Below, one piece after another: positions 1-8,095 of a DNA stretch of 64,000 nucleotides (its first letter is position 1; each line of letters begins with the position of its first letter). Both the position numbers and the translations under genes were made by a program. Below the pieces are notes generated by a model. The model had not been told where the DNA came from. It was given only the letters and a program-made list of their open reading frames with translations, and ran no database searches. Origin of the DNA: Terriglobia bacterium (GTDB taxonomy: Bacteria; Acidobacteriota; Terriglobia; Bryobacterales; Bryobacteraceae). The DNA lies in assembly GCA_020073305.1 (NCBI GenBank), contig JAIQFK010000004.1:62001-126000 (forward strand), in the 5' to 3' direction.

Positions 1-781
1 CCACCGTAGGCAGGGCGAAGATCCACTTTCCGGCGCCGAGCTTCCGCGTCAGCCAGTGGCAGAAGGCATTCGCTTCGAACCAGCTCACCAGCACCACCGG
101 TTGATCCGGCTGGCCGAAGCGCTTAAATTCGGCGTCTGATGGCGCAAGCAGCACGGTGGCTTCACAGCGATTCGCGCGTTTCCAACCCTGGCCTTGCGAT
201 GTCCAATTCGAGTCATCGCGATATCCGCCGGGATCATTCCAGAACTCCCGAAACTCCGCGTTCGTGATTTCAAATCGGCTGATATAGAGAGCGGAGAGCC
301 ACACATAGTGCGGCTCACCGGGATTCAATCGATCGCCGAGCAGGAACGGACCACTCGGAATGTAAGCGAATTCAAGGGGCTCTGGCGAAACGCGAGGCGG
401 CGGTTCGCGAGGAACGGGACGTATCGTGATGGCGAGCGATCCGTCTTTCTCGGGGCCAGCGCGGTAGCCCGTAACGGGAACGGGATAGAAGACGGAACCG
501 GCCGGAGTATCGGCTCTTAGAAAGTAATTGGCGGCGGGCAGCCACTTGCGGTCACGGAACTCGCCGGTTTCTTTCGCGTCCTGCAGGTTTGCGCCGGCAA
601 CGAACAGGTGCACTCGCGCATGGGCCAGGTTGGTGACGATAAGTTCGGTCTCGCCGCGTTGATAATGGAGTTCCTCGATGCGCTCGTGCACCGCAAACCT
701 CCACGCTGCCAACCCGCCAACGGCGGCGACCGCCGCAAGTACGATCAGCGCGGCCGCACGCGACGTCTTTCGGGCAAACAT
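1..781 (-). CDS. SUMF1/formylglycine-generating-enzyme-like (NirV-type) membrane-anchored protein, partial
   Basis: The C-terminus is cut off by the left window edge; the frame is open for all 260 visible codons from an ATG at 781. Residues 10-28 form one hydrophobic segment (signal anchor). A poorly conserved region of about 110 residues follows. From about residue 138 the SUMF1 fold begins, with FAYIPSGPFLLGD, then the family signature ISRFEITNAEFREF and later QPVVLVSWFEANAFCHWLTRKLG. Family knowledge: SUMF1-type proteins include formylglycine-generating enzymes, but most bacterial members do not have that role. NirV, a member encoded next to copper nitrite reductase genes, is the closest contextual parallel. 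It starts 37 bases after the nosY stop on the same strand, so it is probably the last-read visible gene of the nos operon. Whether the copper-binding cysteines of true formylglycine-generating enzymes are present cannot be judged because that part lies outside the window. Confidence 0.8.
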   Translation of the reverse strand, partial: MFARKTSRAAALIVLAAVAAVGGLAAWRFAVHERIEELHYQRGETELIVTNLAHARVHLFVAGANLQDAKETGEFRDRKWLPAANYFLRADTPAGSVFYPVPVTGYRAGPEKDGSLAITIRPVPREPPPRVSPEPLEFAYIPSGPFLLGDRLNPGEPHYVWLSALYISRFEITNAEFREFWNDPGGYRDDSNWTSQGQGWKRANRCEATVLLAPSDAEFKRFGQPDQPVVLVSWFEANAFCHWLTRKLGAGKWIFALPTV

Positions 782-818
782 GTCACGACTCCATAGGCAC
801 GCGCCTGGGCTGCGAGCC

Positions 819-1649
819 TTACAGGTTCTGCCGGTTCAACACACGCACCGCGGAGATGAGCGGAACTGCCACCCACAGTCCCAGCCCCATCAGGAGCATC
901 AGCATGGCGCGCGCCTGCCCGCCGAGAAATTTCACGAGCGCCGCGCCGGCCGCGCCGAAAATGCTCGGGTCGCCGAGCGCCATCAAGCTCCCCACGCGCG
1001 CCATATCAACGGGATTGCCGAATAAAGAAAGAAAGATGAAGCGGTTGGCCGTATGCTCTTTCAGCACGAAGGTCATGCCGATCACCAGCAGATCGTAGAG
1101 CAGCACGAAGAAAAACCACACAAACAACGCGTGTCCGAACGCCTTGGCCTTCGACCCGCAGAACGCCGCCACCAGCGCTCCAATCACCAGAAAGATCAGC
1201 GCAAGCAGCAGGGCGAAGCCGGCGAAAACCAGAAAAGCCATCGACCCTTCGGCGCCCGCATTCGCGGCGATGACGCAGCCCGCCAGTCCAAAGCCGAAAC
1301 ACGTTGCTGCGGCCACAGCGGCGAACAGCCCGCAGATCTTGCCGGTCAAGATCTCGGCGCGCGTCACCGGCTGGGAGAATAGCAGCTCGCTCGCACCCCG
1401 CTCCCCGGTGAAACTTACCGCGCTCATGGTGAGCGACACCATCGGCACCAGGTACAGGACGAGGTTCAGCAAGCTGGCCGAAGTTCTGGTGAAGCCTTGA
1501 AAGCCGACCTCGCCGGCGGTAACCATGCCGAAATAGGAGATCGCCAACGCCAGCGCCGCAAAGATGCCGGCGAAGCTCACCGTCCATTTGTTCCGGCTGT
1601 TGACGCGAAGCTCCTGGCCCGCGATCGCGCCGATTGTCCGCAGATCCAT
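819..1649 (-). CDS. nosY: NosY, ABC-2 type membrane permease of the nitrous oxide reductase maturation system
   Basis: This 276-residue integral membrane protein has about six hydrophobic segments and the ABC-2 permease layout. It begins MDLRTIGAIAGQELRVNSRN, and the ERGASELLFSQPVTRAEIL stretch is typical of NosY and related ABC-2 subunits. Known role: NosY pairs with the ATPase NosF and periplasmic NosD in maturation of the copper-sulfur CuZ centre of NosZ. The ATG at 1649 shares one base with the nosL stop (TGATG), which indicates translational coupling and fixes the start. A longer reading back to 1967 in the same frame would overlap nosL and has no membrane-protein character, so it was rejected. 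Confidence 0.93.
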   Translation of the reverse strand: MDLRTIGAIAGQELRVNSRNKWTVSFAGIFAALALAISYFGMVTAGEVGFQGFTRTSASLLNLVLYLVPMVSLTMSAVSFTGERGASELLFSQPVTRAEILTGKICGLFAAVAAATCFGFGLAGCVIAANAGAEGSMAFLVFAGFALLLALIFLVIGALVAAFCGSKAKAFGHALFVWFFFVLLYDLLVIGMTFVLKEHTANRFIFLSLFGNPVDMARVGSLMALGDPSIFGAAGAALVKFLGGQARAMLMLLMGLGLWVAVPLISAVRVLNRQNL

Positions 1650-2056
1650 CACAATTTCTCCCAGATCAGTAGGGTGCCGTGAAGGCGCCGGGCATATTCC
1701 TCGGCTGAGGACTTCTGCTTCACGGCGATCGTATGTCCGCCCATCGGACTGGGGATCGCGTCCGAGCGCACGTATTGCGCCTCGCTCACGGTCATCCAGC
1801 CACTGCCGTCGTAATCTCTCACGTAGAGCGCGGCGCCTGGTGTCCGGTGCGCCCGCAGAAAGCGCAACATGCAGCCGATGTCGTCGAACTTGTAGACGTT
1901 TTCGTCCCGGTCTACAATTTCCGCGGCGTAGCGCGCCTCTGAAATCGCCATCCGGCAGGAGGAGCACATATCCGCCGGCTCGATCTCAACCGGCTTCAGG
2001 GACGGCTTCCCGCAACCCCACCAGATCAGCAGGAGCGGGACCAGCACACGTCGCAT
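1649..2056 (-). CDS. nosL: NosL, copper-binding outer-face lipoprotein chaperone
   Basis: This 135-residue lipoprotein has a short hydrophobic N-terminus ending in a lipobox-like cysteine (C15 in LIWWGCGKP). The NosL copper motif follows: DMCSSCRMAISE with C31, C34 and M36. The remainder fits the NosL fold, including YKFDDIGCMLRFL and the SPMGGHTIAV segment. Known role: NosL delivers copper(I) to apo-NosZ during assembly of its copper centres. The reading frame overlaps the end of nosF by 71 bases and ends on the first base of nosY, placing it within one tightly coupled operon. Residue spacing and gene context make the identification secure. Confidence 0.94.
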   Translation of the reverse strand: MRRVLVPLLLIWWGCGKPSLKPVEIEPADMCSSCRMAISEARYAAEIVDRDENVYKFDDIGCMLRFLRAHRTPGAALYVRDYDGSGWMTVSEAQYVRSDAIPSPMGGHTIAVKQKSSAEEYARRLHGTLLIWEKL

Positions 2057-2945
2057 TCACATACCTCAGGTAGATTTCTTCGAGCGATGGCTCTGCGGTG
2101 AAGAAGCGCTCGATGGCGCCTCCCGCGGCCTCGATTGCCCGCAGGATCGCCAGACGCTGTTCCGGCCGGCAATTGACCCATAGCGTCGGTCCAGCCAGTT
2201 CCGCCTCTGACGCCCCGGCCAAAACGGCCACCCGCGCGAAGCGTTCATCCGCGTGCCGCAGCGCAATGCGCAGGCGCGCTCCTGCCGCAAGCCCGCCTCG
2301 CAGCGCCTCGACCGATTCCACGGCCACGAGTTTGCCACTAACCAGAATCGCCGCCCGATCCGCCAGCAGGTCCACGTCCGAAAGCACGTGCGTGGAAAAA
2401 AGGACGGTCCGGCCGCGCTGCTTCACACCGCGGATCAGCTCGCGAAATGCCGCGGCGCCTTCCGGATCGAGACTCGCCGCCGGCTCATCGAGCACCAGGA
2501 CCGGAGCATCCGGCAGCAGCGCGACAGCGACGCCCAACCGCTGCACCATGCCACCGGAGAACTGGCCCACCGGCTCGTGCTTAACGGCTTCGAGATCGAG
2601 CGCTTGAAGCACACCATCGATGCGATCCGGAGGCAGCTTTCGCAGCCGGCAATAAAACTGCAATACCTCCAGCGCTGTCAGATTGTCATCAAACGCGACG
2701 CGCTGCGGAAGGAAACTGAGCAGTGCCCGGGCCTGTTTCGGATGCCGGGCAACATCTATGCCACCCACCAGCACACTGCCGCCATCGGGCCGCGCAAGGC
2801 CGGTCAGGCACTTCAAGGTTGTGGTCTTTCCGCTGCCGTTCGGACCCAGCAACGCCACGGCCTCTCCCGTTTGGACATCGAGCGAGACTTTGTCGACTGC
2901 CACGAAGGTCCCGAAGCGCTTGGTCAGATTGGCGATTTGGATCAT
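1986..2945 (-). CDS. nosF: NosF, ABC transporter ATPase for NosZ maturation
   Basis: This 319-residue cytoplasmic ATPase contains a Walker A motif (LLGPNGSGKTTTLK, about residues 32-45), a Q-loop (SFLPQRV), an ABC signature (QFSGGMVQRLG) and Walker B with catalytic glutamate (VLVLDEPAASLDP), followed by the H-loop (LFSTHVLSD). The C-terminal 100 residues carry the accessory domain usual in NosF-type ATPases. It would power NosY, with NosD on the periplasmic side, in sulfur or copper supply to NosZ. Its ATG overlaps the nosD stop (ATGA at 2942-2945). At the 3' end it overlaps nosL by 71 bases. Confidence 0.94.
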   Translation of the reverse strand: MIQIANLTKRFGTFVAVDKVSLDVQTGEAVALLGPNGSGKTTTLKCLTGLARPDGGSVLVGGIDVARHPKQARALLSFLPQRVAFDDNLTALEVLQFYCRLRKLPPDRIDGVLQALDLEAVKHEPVGQFSGGMVQRLGVAVALLPDAPVLVLDEPAASLDPEGAAAFRELIRGVKQRGRTVLFSTHVLSDVDLLADRAAILVSGKLVAVESVEALRGGLAAGARLRIALRHADERFARVAVLAGASEAELAGPTLWVNCRPEQRLAILRAIEAAGGAIERFFTAEPSLEEIYLRYVNATCAGPAPADLVGLREAVPEAG

Positions 2946-4279
2946 CGCAGCCTCCCCCAGCCCATGACCAGAAGCGACGCGCCCAGCATGGCCAGCGGCG
3001 CCCAGATGCTATATGGTTCCTGTTGCGCCGCGGGCCGCTCTTCCACATGCATGTCGATCGGCTTCATCAGCGGAAAACGATCATATTCTTCCGGCCCGCG
3101 GACCAACGGAACGATCTTTTCCGAGAACGCAAGCGCCTGCGATGCCGGGCTGAAAAGGTACAGCCGCAGGCGCGGGTAGTCGCCCTCCATGCGCTCGAAC
3201 ACGTTCCGGATCTTGAAGGGCACGTCACCCAAGCCATTCTCGTCGAGATCGTAGCCTTGGTAATCGCTCCAATAGTTGCCGCGGCCCGCTTCGTTCCAAC
3301 GGCTTCCCGTCGTCCTTCCGACAACCTCGATAGGACTGAGGTTCGAGATGAAATTGTTCTGGCTAAACGTGTTTCCCGACGCGCTGCTGAAGGCCTGAAT
3401 GGCGGTGTCGTTGGCCGCGATCAGGTTGCGCCGGAACGTGCTGGCCCGCAGCGCCTCCATGAAGATCCCAACCGCGTTGTCGACGAAAGCGTTCTCTTCG
3501 GCGCTGCAGTTCTCGCTGTCCTGGAACAGGATGCCGAACGAGCTGAAGCCGCGGTTGTGTCGAAAAATGTTGCGCCGGAATTCAATGCGCCGCGAATACA
3601 TGATGGCCGCACCCGCCACGCTGTCATAGAACTGATTGTCCTCGAAACGGTTGTCGTTCGACGACATGTAGTGCAGCCCGTAACGCAGGTCGTGAACCCG
3701 GTTGTGTATAACCAGCGTGTGGTAGGCGTTCTGCAGATACATGCCGTCGCGCGCCTTACTGATGGTGTTTCCGGTAATCGTGTTGCCCGTCGAGTTCCAG
3801 ATGTGGATGCCCGCGCCGCGCTCCCCCATCCCCAGCCATGCCCGGCCTCGAATCACGTTATCGAGCAGGGTGTTGTTGTCGGATTGAAAAAGATAGATAC
3901 CGAACAGCACATCGCGGAGCTCGTTATGCTCGATGTGATTGCCGCTCGCATGTAGCAGGATGCCCGAGTCTTCCTCGGCAAGCATCTCGCCACTGTGCTC
4001 AACGATCAGGTTGCGGATTGTGCAACCATCCGCCTTCAGCGTGATGACGCTCGATCGGCCTTCGCCGCGGATGACCGGACGGCCCACGCCCTCGAGCGTG
4101 AGCTTCCGGTCGAGCACCACATTGCCCACATACGTGCCCGGCTCGATACGGATGGTGTCGCCCGGCCCAGCGGCGTCCACCGCTTGCTGGACATGTGCCA
4201 TCGGCCCTGCTGGGCGCACCGTCCACACCGCCGCCGGAGCCGTTACTGTCCACAACGCGAGCAGAGCGGCCAGTTTCAT
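2942..4279 (-). CDS. nosD: NosD, periplasmic parallel beta-helix protein
   Basis: The protein has 445 residues: a signal peptide (MKLAALLALWTVTAPAAVW), about 300 residues of right-handed beta-helix repeats rich in N, G and I/V (GNHIEHNELRDV, SDNNTLLDNVI, STGNTITGNTI, SNDNRFEDNQF), and a C-terminal transmembrane anchor (WAPLAMLGASLLVMGWGRLR). This is the NosD architecture; NosD works with NosFY in building the CuZ cluster. The start at 4279 is chosen over the in-frame ATG at 4309 because the signal peptide begins there and the ATG overlaps the upstream stop (ATGA). No separate Shine-Dalgarno is evident, which fits translational coupling. Confidence 0.94.
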   Translation of the reverse strand: MKLAALLALWTVTAPAAVWTVRPAGPMAHVQQAVDAAGPGDTIRIEPGTYVGNVVLDRKLTLEGVGRPVIRGEGRSSVITLKADGCTIRNLIVEHSGEMLAEEDSGILLHASGNHIEHNELRDVLFGIYLFQSDNNTLLDNVIRGRAWLGMGERGAGIHIWNSTGNTITGNTISKARDGMYLQNAYHTLVIHNRVHDLRYGLHYMSSNDNRFEDNQFYDSVAGAAIMYSRRIEFRRNIFRHNRGFSSFGILFQDSENCSAEENAFVDNAVGIFMEALRASTFRRNLIAANDTAIQAFSSASGNTFSQNNFISNLSPIEVVGRTTGSRWNEAGRGNYWSDYQGYDLDENGLGDVPFKIRNVFERMEGDYPRLRLYLFSPASQALAFSEKIVPLVRGPEEYDRFPLMKPIDMHVEERPAAQQEPYSIWAPLAMLGASLLVMGWGRLR

Positions 4280-4941
4280 TGCGCAGCCGATGGCTTCCTT
4301 GACATCCATATTGCCAGCGCCAATAGCAGGAAGAATCCAATCAACAGAAAAGACGCCGCGCCCGGATAACTGTAGACCGTAAAATTGGCGAGCTGCTTTT
4401 CGCCGAATATGGGCGGTGCGAAAGGCGGCACCTTCACCGCCGCTGTGGGGTCCAAGTTATGCCCGTACTGGTTCAGGCGGTGATAGAAGCTCCACAACGA
4501 AAACAGTCCGAAGTAGAGGAACATCACGGAAACATCCACCACGTTGGACATCTTACCGACCACCGCCGCGCGCAGCGCCAGAATGAAGAACAACCCGACG
4601 AGAAGCGGGATCCACTTGAACTCGCTGAAATCGCTTTCCAGCAGCGGCCGCATCCCGATGTAATGGTTCAGCGTGTTGATTTCGCGCAAATCGTCTCGAT
4701 TCTGCGCGTGTCCGCCTTCCAGGCTGTACGAGTAAATGTAGAGGTTGAGCCCGTCTGGAAACTGGTTCGAGTACAGCGTCATGTTGTATAGCGGAAACAG
4801 GAAGCTCGGGATCAGCAGCAGCGCCGCCAGAACCAAGATGAGCCGGCTCCGCAAGCTCATCGGAAGATCGAAAAAAGCGTTGGCGCGATTCAGCTTCCTT
4901 GCGAAGCGTCCCGGTTGCGCCGCTGCTGAAGTTGCCGGCAT
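4276..4941 (-). CDS. NosB-type multi-pass membrane protein of clade II nos operons
   Basis: This 221-residue membrane protein lies directly between nosZ and nosD. It has four likely hydrophobic helices: about residues 32-51, 108-126, 136-150 and 193-213. The loop between helices 1 and 2 carries YIYSYSLEGGHAQNRDDL and NTLNHYIGM. Clade II nitrous oxide reductase operons typically encode such an uncharacterised membrane protein (often called NosB) at exactly this position; the assignment rests on context and on my recollection of those conserved loop motifs. A strong AGGAGG Shine-Dalgarno lies just before the ATG. Function is not known; proposed roles are electron transfer support or maturation. 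The stop overlaps the nosD start. Confidence 0.72.
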   Translation of the reverse strand: MPATSAAAQPGRFARKLNRANAFFDLPMSLRSRLILVLAALLLIPSFLFPLYNMTLYSNQFPDGLNLYIYSYSLEGGHAQNRDDLREINTLNHYIGMRPLLESDFSEFKWIPLLVGLFFILALRAAVVGKMSNVVDVSVMFLYFGLFSLWSFYHRLNQYGHNLDPTAAVKVPPFAPPIFGEKQLANFTVYSYPGAASFLLIGFFLLLALAIWMSRKPSAAQ

Positions 4942-4950
4942 GGTTGCCTC

Positions 4951-6867
4951 CTACTGGACCCCGCCCGCGACCGCCGCGCCGGTCTTGGCGCGCGCCGCTG
5001 AAGCACCACCCTTCGGCTTCACCAGCAGGTAGCCCTGCATTTCCTGGTGCAGCGCCGAGCAGAAATTCGTGCAGTAATACGGAAACACTCCCGGCTTGCT
5101 GGCCACAAAATCAATGGTCTTGGTCTCACCCGGATCGACGACGACGTTAATGTCGTAGTCGCCCAGACCGAATCCGTGCAACTCGTCCGTAGTCTGCTCG
5201 ATGTTAGTCAGATAAATGGTCACGTGATCGCCCTGATTGACTTCGAAGTGGTTGGGTTCGAAGCTGCTGCGCACAGCCGTCATCTTGACTTTGACGCTGT
5301 TACCGGTGCGATCGACCTTGGTGTCTTTCACGTCCCAGATGGCGTTGGGGTCCTTGTTATCTTCCTTGGCGTAGACCTCTATAGGCTTCAGCTTGCTCGC
5401 CTGGATGATCTGCGCATAGTGCGGTTCGGGCTCTGTGAAGGCGTCATAGATCAGCTTCATTTTGTCGCCGGAGATGTTGATGAGCTGCGAACTTTCTGGC
5501 TGTGATGGCCCCACGCTCAGGTGCCGCCCGTGCGACAGCTTGTTCAGGGCCACCAGATACTTGCCCTTGGGATGCATGGTGTCGCCTTCCGCCGCGGTCA
5601 GGTGCCCGATGTTGTATGCCACCGGAATCTTGTCAACGACTTCCCACGTCCCGAGCTTCCACTTGGCAATAGCGCTCTCGACGAAGAGGCTGGTGTAGGC
5701 GAAGCCCTGATCGTCAAACTGCGTGTGCAGCGGCCCCAGGCCCACGTTGATCTCGGCGTCCTTGATGGCTTCGTACTTCAGAACCGGGATGCCGTCTTCG
5801 TCGCCGGTGAAATTCTTGGTTTGGATGGCGTTCTGAATCTTCTCTATATTGAACGCCGTCGTAATGGATTGCAGCTTGCCGCTGCCGATGATGTATTTGC
5901 CGTCCGGGCTGACATCCACCCCATGCGGGCTCTTCGAGCACGGCATCAGGTACACGACGCCCGGCGTGTCCTTGGGATCGATTACCTTGACGCCATCAAG
6001 CATCTTAAACTTGCCGCTTTTGATGGCCTGTTCGGCGTTCTTCCAATTGACGGCGGCGATGTAGTCGCGGTCTTTCTGGGTAGAAGTGACTTCGAGTTTG
6101 CCGGTGGCGCGCTCGGAGTTGTAGCAGGTCCAGAAGGCCCAGCCGTTGCTCGCTCCTTTGCCGGCATCGCCCAGATCGTAATCAAAGGGAGGCATCAGGA
6201 TTTCCCACCCAACACTCATTTGACCCGTCTTTGGATCTATCGCCAGAGCTCCCACCACGCCTTTGTAAACGGTGGCGTATTGTTCCACCGGGGCATAAGT
6301 GTGGCGCGGCAGCGGAATTGAAAAGCGCGAGCCGACCAGCACGTATTCGGTGTTGGGTGTCACAAACGACGAGCCGTGATTCCCCGAAACGTTGGGAATC
6401 GGTCCGATGATCTGCTTGGTTTTGAAATCGCGCAGGTCGATCCGCGCCACGCGATTGTTGGCGTTGTCGTTGATGAACAGCCACCGGCCGTCGTAGTCGC
6501 CGTTGGTCTCGCTCAAGGCGGTGTGGTGCGCGTCGCCCCAGGTAAACCCGCCCAGCATGTCCTTGGTCTGCTTGTCGAATCCGTAACCGGTGCCGGGATA
6601 CGGCGTGAATACCGGAATCGTCGCGATGTGCCGCATGGAAGGTACGCCCGCCACATACACGTTGCCCGATTGCCCGCCGGAGTAGAACAAGTAGTACTCG
6701 TCCAGATCGCCTGGCGCCACGTAGGTGGCGACCGCGGCCTCTGTTACGTCGCCGCCCTGCGCAAGCCGCTTAGGTTTGCGGGAGCAGCCGCCAAACATCA
6801 GGGCCAAGACGAGGGCCGCCAGCAGGCTCCCGCCGATCAGTATCTTGAGATGGGATTTGTTACGCAT
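4951..6867 (-). CDS. nosZ: NosZ, clade II (Sec-type) nitrous oxide reductase
   Basis: This 638-residue copper enzyme reduces N2O to N2 in the periplasm. The N-terminus (residues 1-28) is a Sec/lipoprotein-like leader ending in FGGC with no twin-arginine motif, the hallmark of clade II enzymes. The first 480 residues form the seven-bladed propeller with the CuZ histidines visible in DAHHTAL, GNHGSSF, KSPHGVDV, GPLHTQF, YNIGHLT and KLSHGRHLS. The C-terminal cupredoxin domain carries the CuA motif C599-x3-C603-x3-H607-x2-M610 (CTNFCSALHQEM). The tail after residue 617 is alanine-rich. The AGGAGA Shine-Dalgarno sits 8 bases before ATG. It is preceded by cytochrome genes and followed by the NosB-type and nosDFLY genes. 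Confidence 0.97.
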   Translation of the reverse strand: MRNKSHLKILIGGSLLAALVLALMFGGCSRKPKRLAQGGDVTEAAVATYVAPGDLDEYYLFYSGGQSGNVYVAGVPSMRHIATIPVFTPYPGTGYGFDKQTKDMLGGFTWGDAHHTALSETNGDYDGRWLFINDNANNRVARIDLRDFKTKQIIGPIPNVSGNHGSSFVTPNTEYVLVGSRFSIPLPRHTYAPVEQYATVYKGVVGALAIDPKTGQMSVGWEILMPPFDYDLGDAGKGASNGWAFWTCYNSERATGKLEVTSTQKDRDYIAAVNWKNAEQAIKSGKFKMLDGVKVIDPKDTPGVVYLMPCSKSPHGVDVSPDGKYIIGSGKLQSITTAFNIEKIQNAIQTKNFTGDEDGIPVLKYEAIKDAEINVGLGPLHTQFDDQGFAYTSLFVESAIAKWKLGTWEVVDKIPVAYNIGHLTAAEGDTMHPKGKYLVALNKLSHGRHLSVGPSQPESSQLINISGDKMKLIYDAFTEPEPHYAQIIQASKLKPIEVYAKEDNKDPNAIWDVKDTKVDRTGNSVKVKMTAVRSSFEPNHFEVNQGDHVTIYLTNIEQTTDELHGFGLGDYDINVVVDPGETKTIDFVASKPGVFPYYCTNFCSALHQEMQGYLLVKPKGGASAARAKTGAAVAGGVQ

Positions 6868-6879
6868 GAATTCGTCTCC

Positions 6880-8085
6880 TTACTTTTTCGCGATCTTGTT
6901 TTTCGCGTCCTGTTCCGTTTTCCTTTGATAAGCCACCTTGAGCTTCGCGATCGCCTCGTCTCGCTCGGCTTCGGTCAGGTGAATCTGGGTCGAAAGCACC
7001 ACCGCCATGGTGCCCGTCGGCCCCTTGAGAAAGTCCTCGAGTGTCCGGCCGAAGCGGCTCTGCACGTCGCTGTACGCCATGGCCAGGTCCGGGCCGATTT
7101 TGGTGGCAGATTCGATGCCGAACGAGCTCACGTCATGGCAGATGAAGCACGTCTTCTTGACGAAGAACGCGCCTTCGCCCGTCAGCATCTGTTGGTCTTT
7201 AGCCATCTCCTCGGCTGTCCGTTGCGCCTCGGGAATGTGCACGCCGGGCATGTACGCCATGGGCAGGTTCGTGCGCTTCCAGCTCATCACCAGCATGGCC
7301 AGCGCTTGCGCCTCTTTACTGCCGAAGCCGAAGTTCGGCATCACCGTCTCCCGCACCGCCTGCTTGGGATCCTTGAAATGCGCTACGTGCCAGCCGAAGA
7401 CCGACGGTTTGCCACTCATGCGGCTGTAGTCGAACTGCTCGGGCGCCAGATCGCCGATGTACGTCAGGTTCGGTCCCACCGCGCCGCCACGCTTGCCGAT
7501 GGTATGGCAGGCGTAACACCCTTTTTGATCCACCAGCCTCTTGGCGTAATTGATGTAGTCCGCGCCCTTGGTTTCGCGATCGTTGCGATGGCAGATGTTG
7601 CAGTTGACCTGGATCAGCGCCTCGCGGTTGCTAATCAGGTTGGCCTTGCCCAACTCGCCGCCCAGCAGCGGCTCACCCCAGTTCGTGTTACCCACCGAGT
7701 GCGCCGCGTCCGTGTCGGTCGCATAACCCTGGCCGCCGTGGCAGAGCGTGCAGCCGTATTTCGCTACCGGATGCTTGTCGAGAATCTCCTTGGGATGCGA
7801 CCGGTAGGGTTCGGGCGCGTTCTCCAGTCCCTTCCAATCGCCGCCCAGATGGCAGGTTGTGCAGCGATCCACGCGGTTCAGCTCTTTAACCCAGATTTGC
7901 TGGATACCGCTGGGAGCCTGGCGCGCGCGCGCCGGCCCGAATTTCCGCGTCACCAACTCGCGGAATTCTTCCTGGTATCCCTTCCACTCCGGCTGCGCGT
8001 AGTTCCAAAAAACCACGCCGACCAGAACGGCGACCACGCCGCCGAACGAGTAAACCGTAACCGTGTCTCGGTTTTTCCAGTTCAT
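6880..8085 (-). CDS. Membrane-anchored pentahaem c-type cytochrome of the nos-associated Rieske/cytochrome b complex
   Basis: This 401-residue protein has an N-terminal membrane anchor (about residues 10-28) and five CxxCH haem c sites: CTTCH (75-79), CTLCH (112-116), CNICH (162-166), CYACH (190-194) and CFICH in the last quarter. The first three sites form a multihaem domain and the last two resemble mono-haem cytochrome c folds (GPNLTYIGDLAPEQFDYSRM follows the fourth). It sits between the cytochrome b gene and nosZ with gaps of 10 and 12 bases. The layout suggests it carries electrons from the Rieske/cytochrome b module to the CuA site of NosZ (inference). Small separate NosC cytochromes seen in some clade II operons are absent. 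Confidence 0.88.
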   Translation of the reverse strand: MNWKNRDTVTVYSFGGVVAVLVGVVFWNYAQPEWKGYQEEFRELVTRKFGPARARQAPSGIQQIWVKELNRVDRCTTCHLGGDWKGLENAPEPYRSHPKEILDKHPVAKYGCTLCHGGQGYATDTDAAHSVGNTNWGEPLLGGELGKANLISNREALIQVNCNICHRNDRETKGADYINYAKRLVDQKGCYACHTIGKRGGAVGPNLTYIGDLAPEQFDYSRMSGKPSVFGWHVAHFKDPKQAVRETVMPNFGFGSKEAQALAMLVMSWKRTNLPMAYMPGVHIPEAQRTAEEMAKDQQMLTGEGAFFVKKTCFICHDVSSFGIESATKIGPDLAMAYSDVQSRFGRTLEDFLKGPTGTMAVVLSTQIHLTEAERDEAIAKLKVAYQRKTEQDAKNKIAKK

Positions 8086-8095
8086 CGAAGATCCT

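Noticed and set aside
1650-1967. Longer NosY with 106 extra N-terminal residues
   Set aside because: The extension overlaps nosL in another frame and is Arg-rich without membrane character; TGATG coupling supports the start at 1649.
4951-6867. Tat-exported clade I NosZ
   Set aside because: No twin-arginine motif occurs in the leader, and the operon order with a NosB-type gene is that of clade II.
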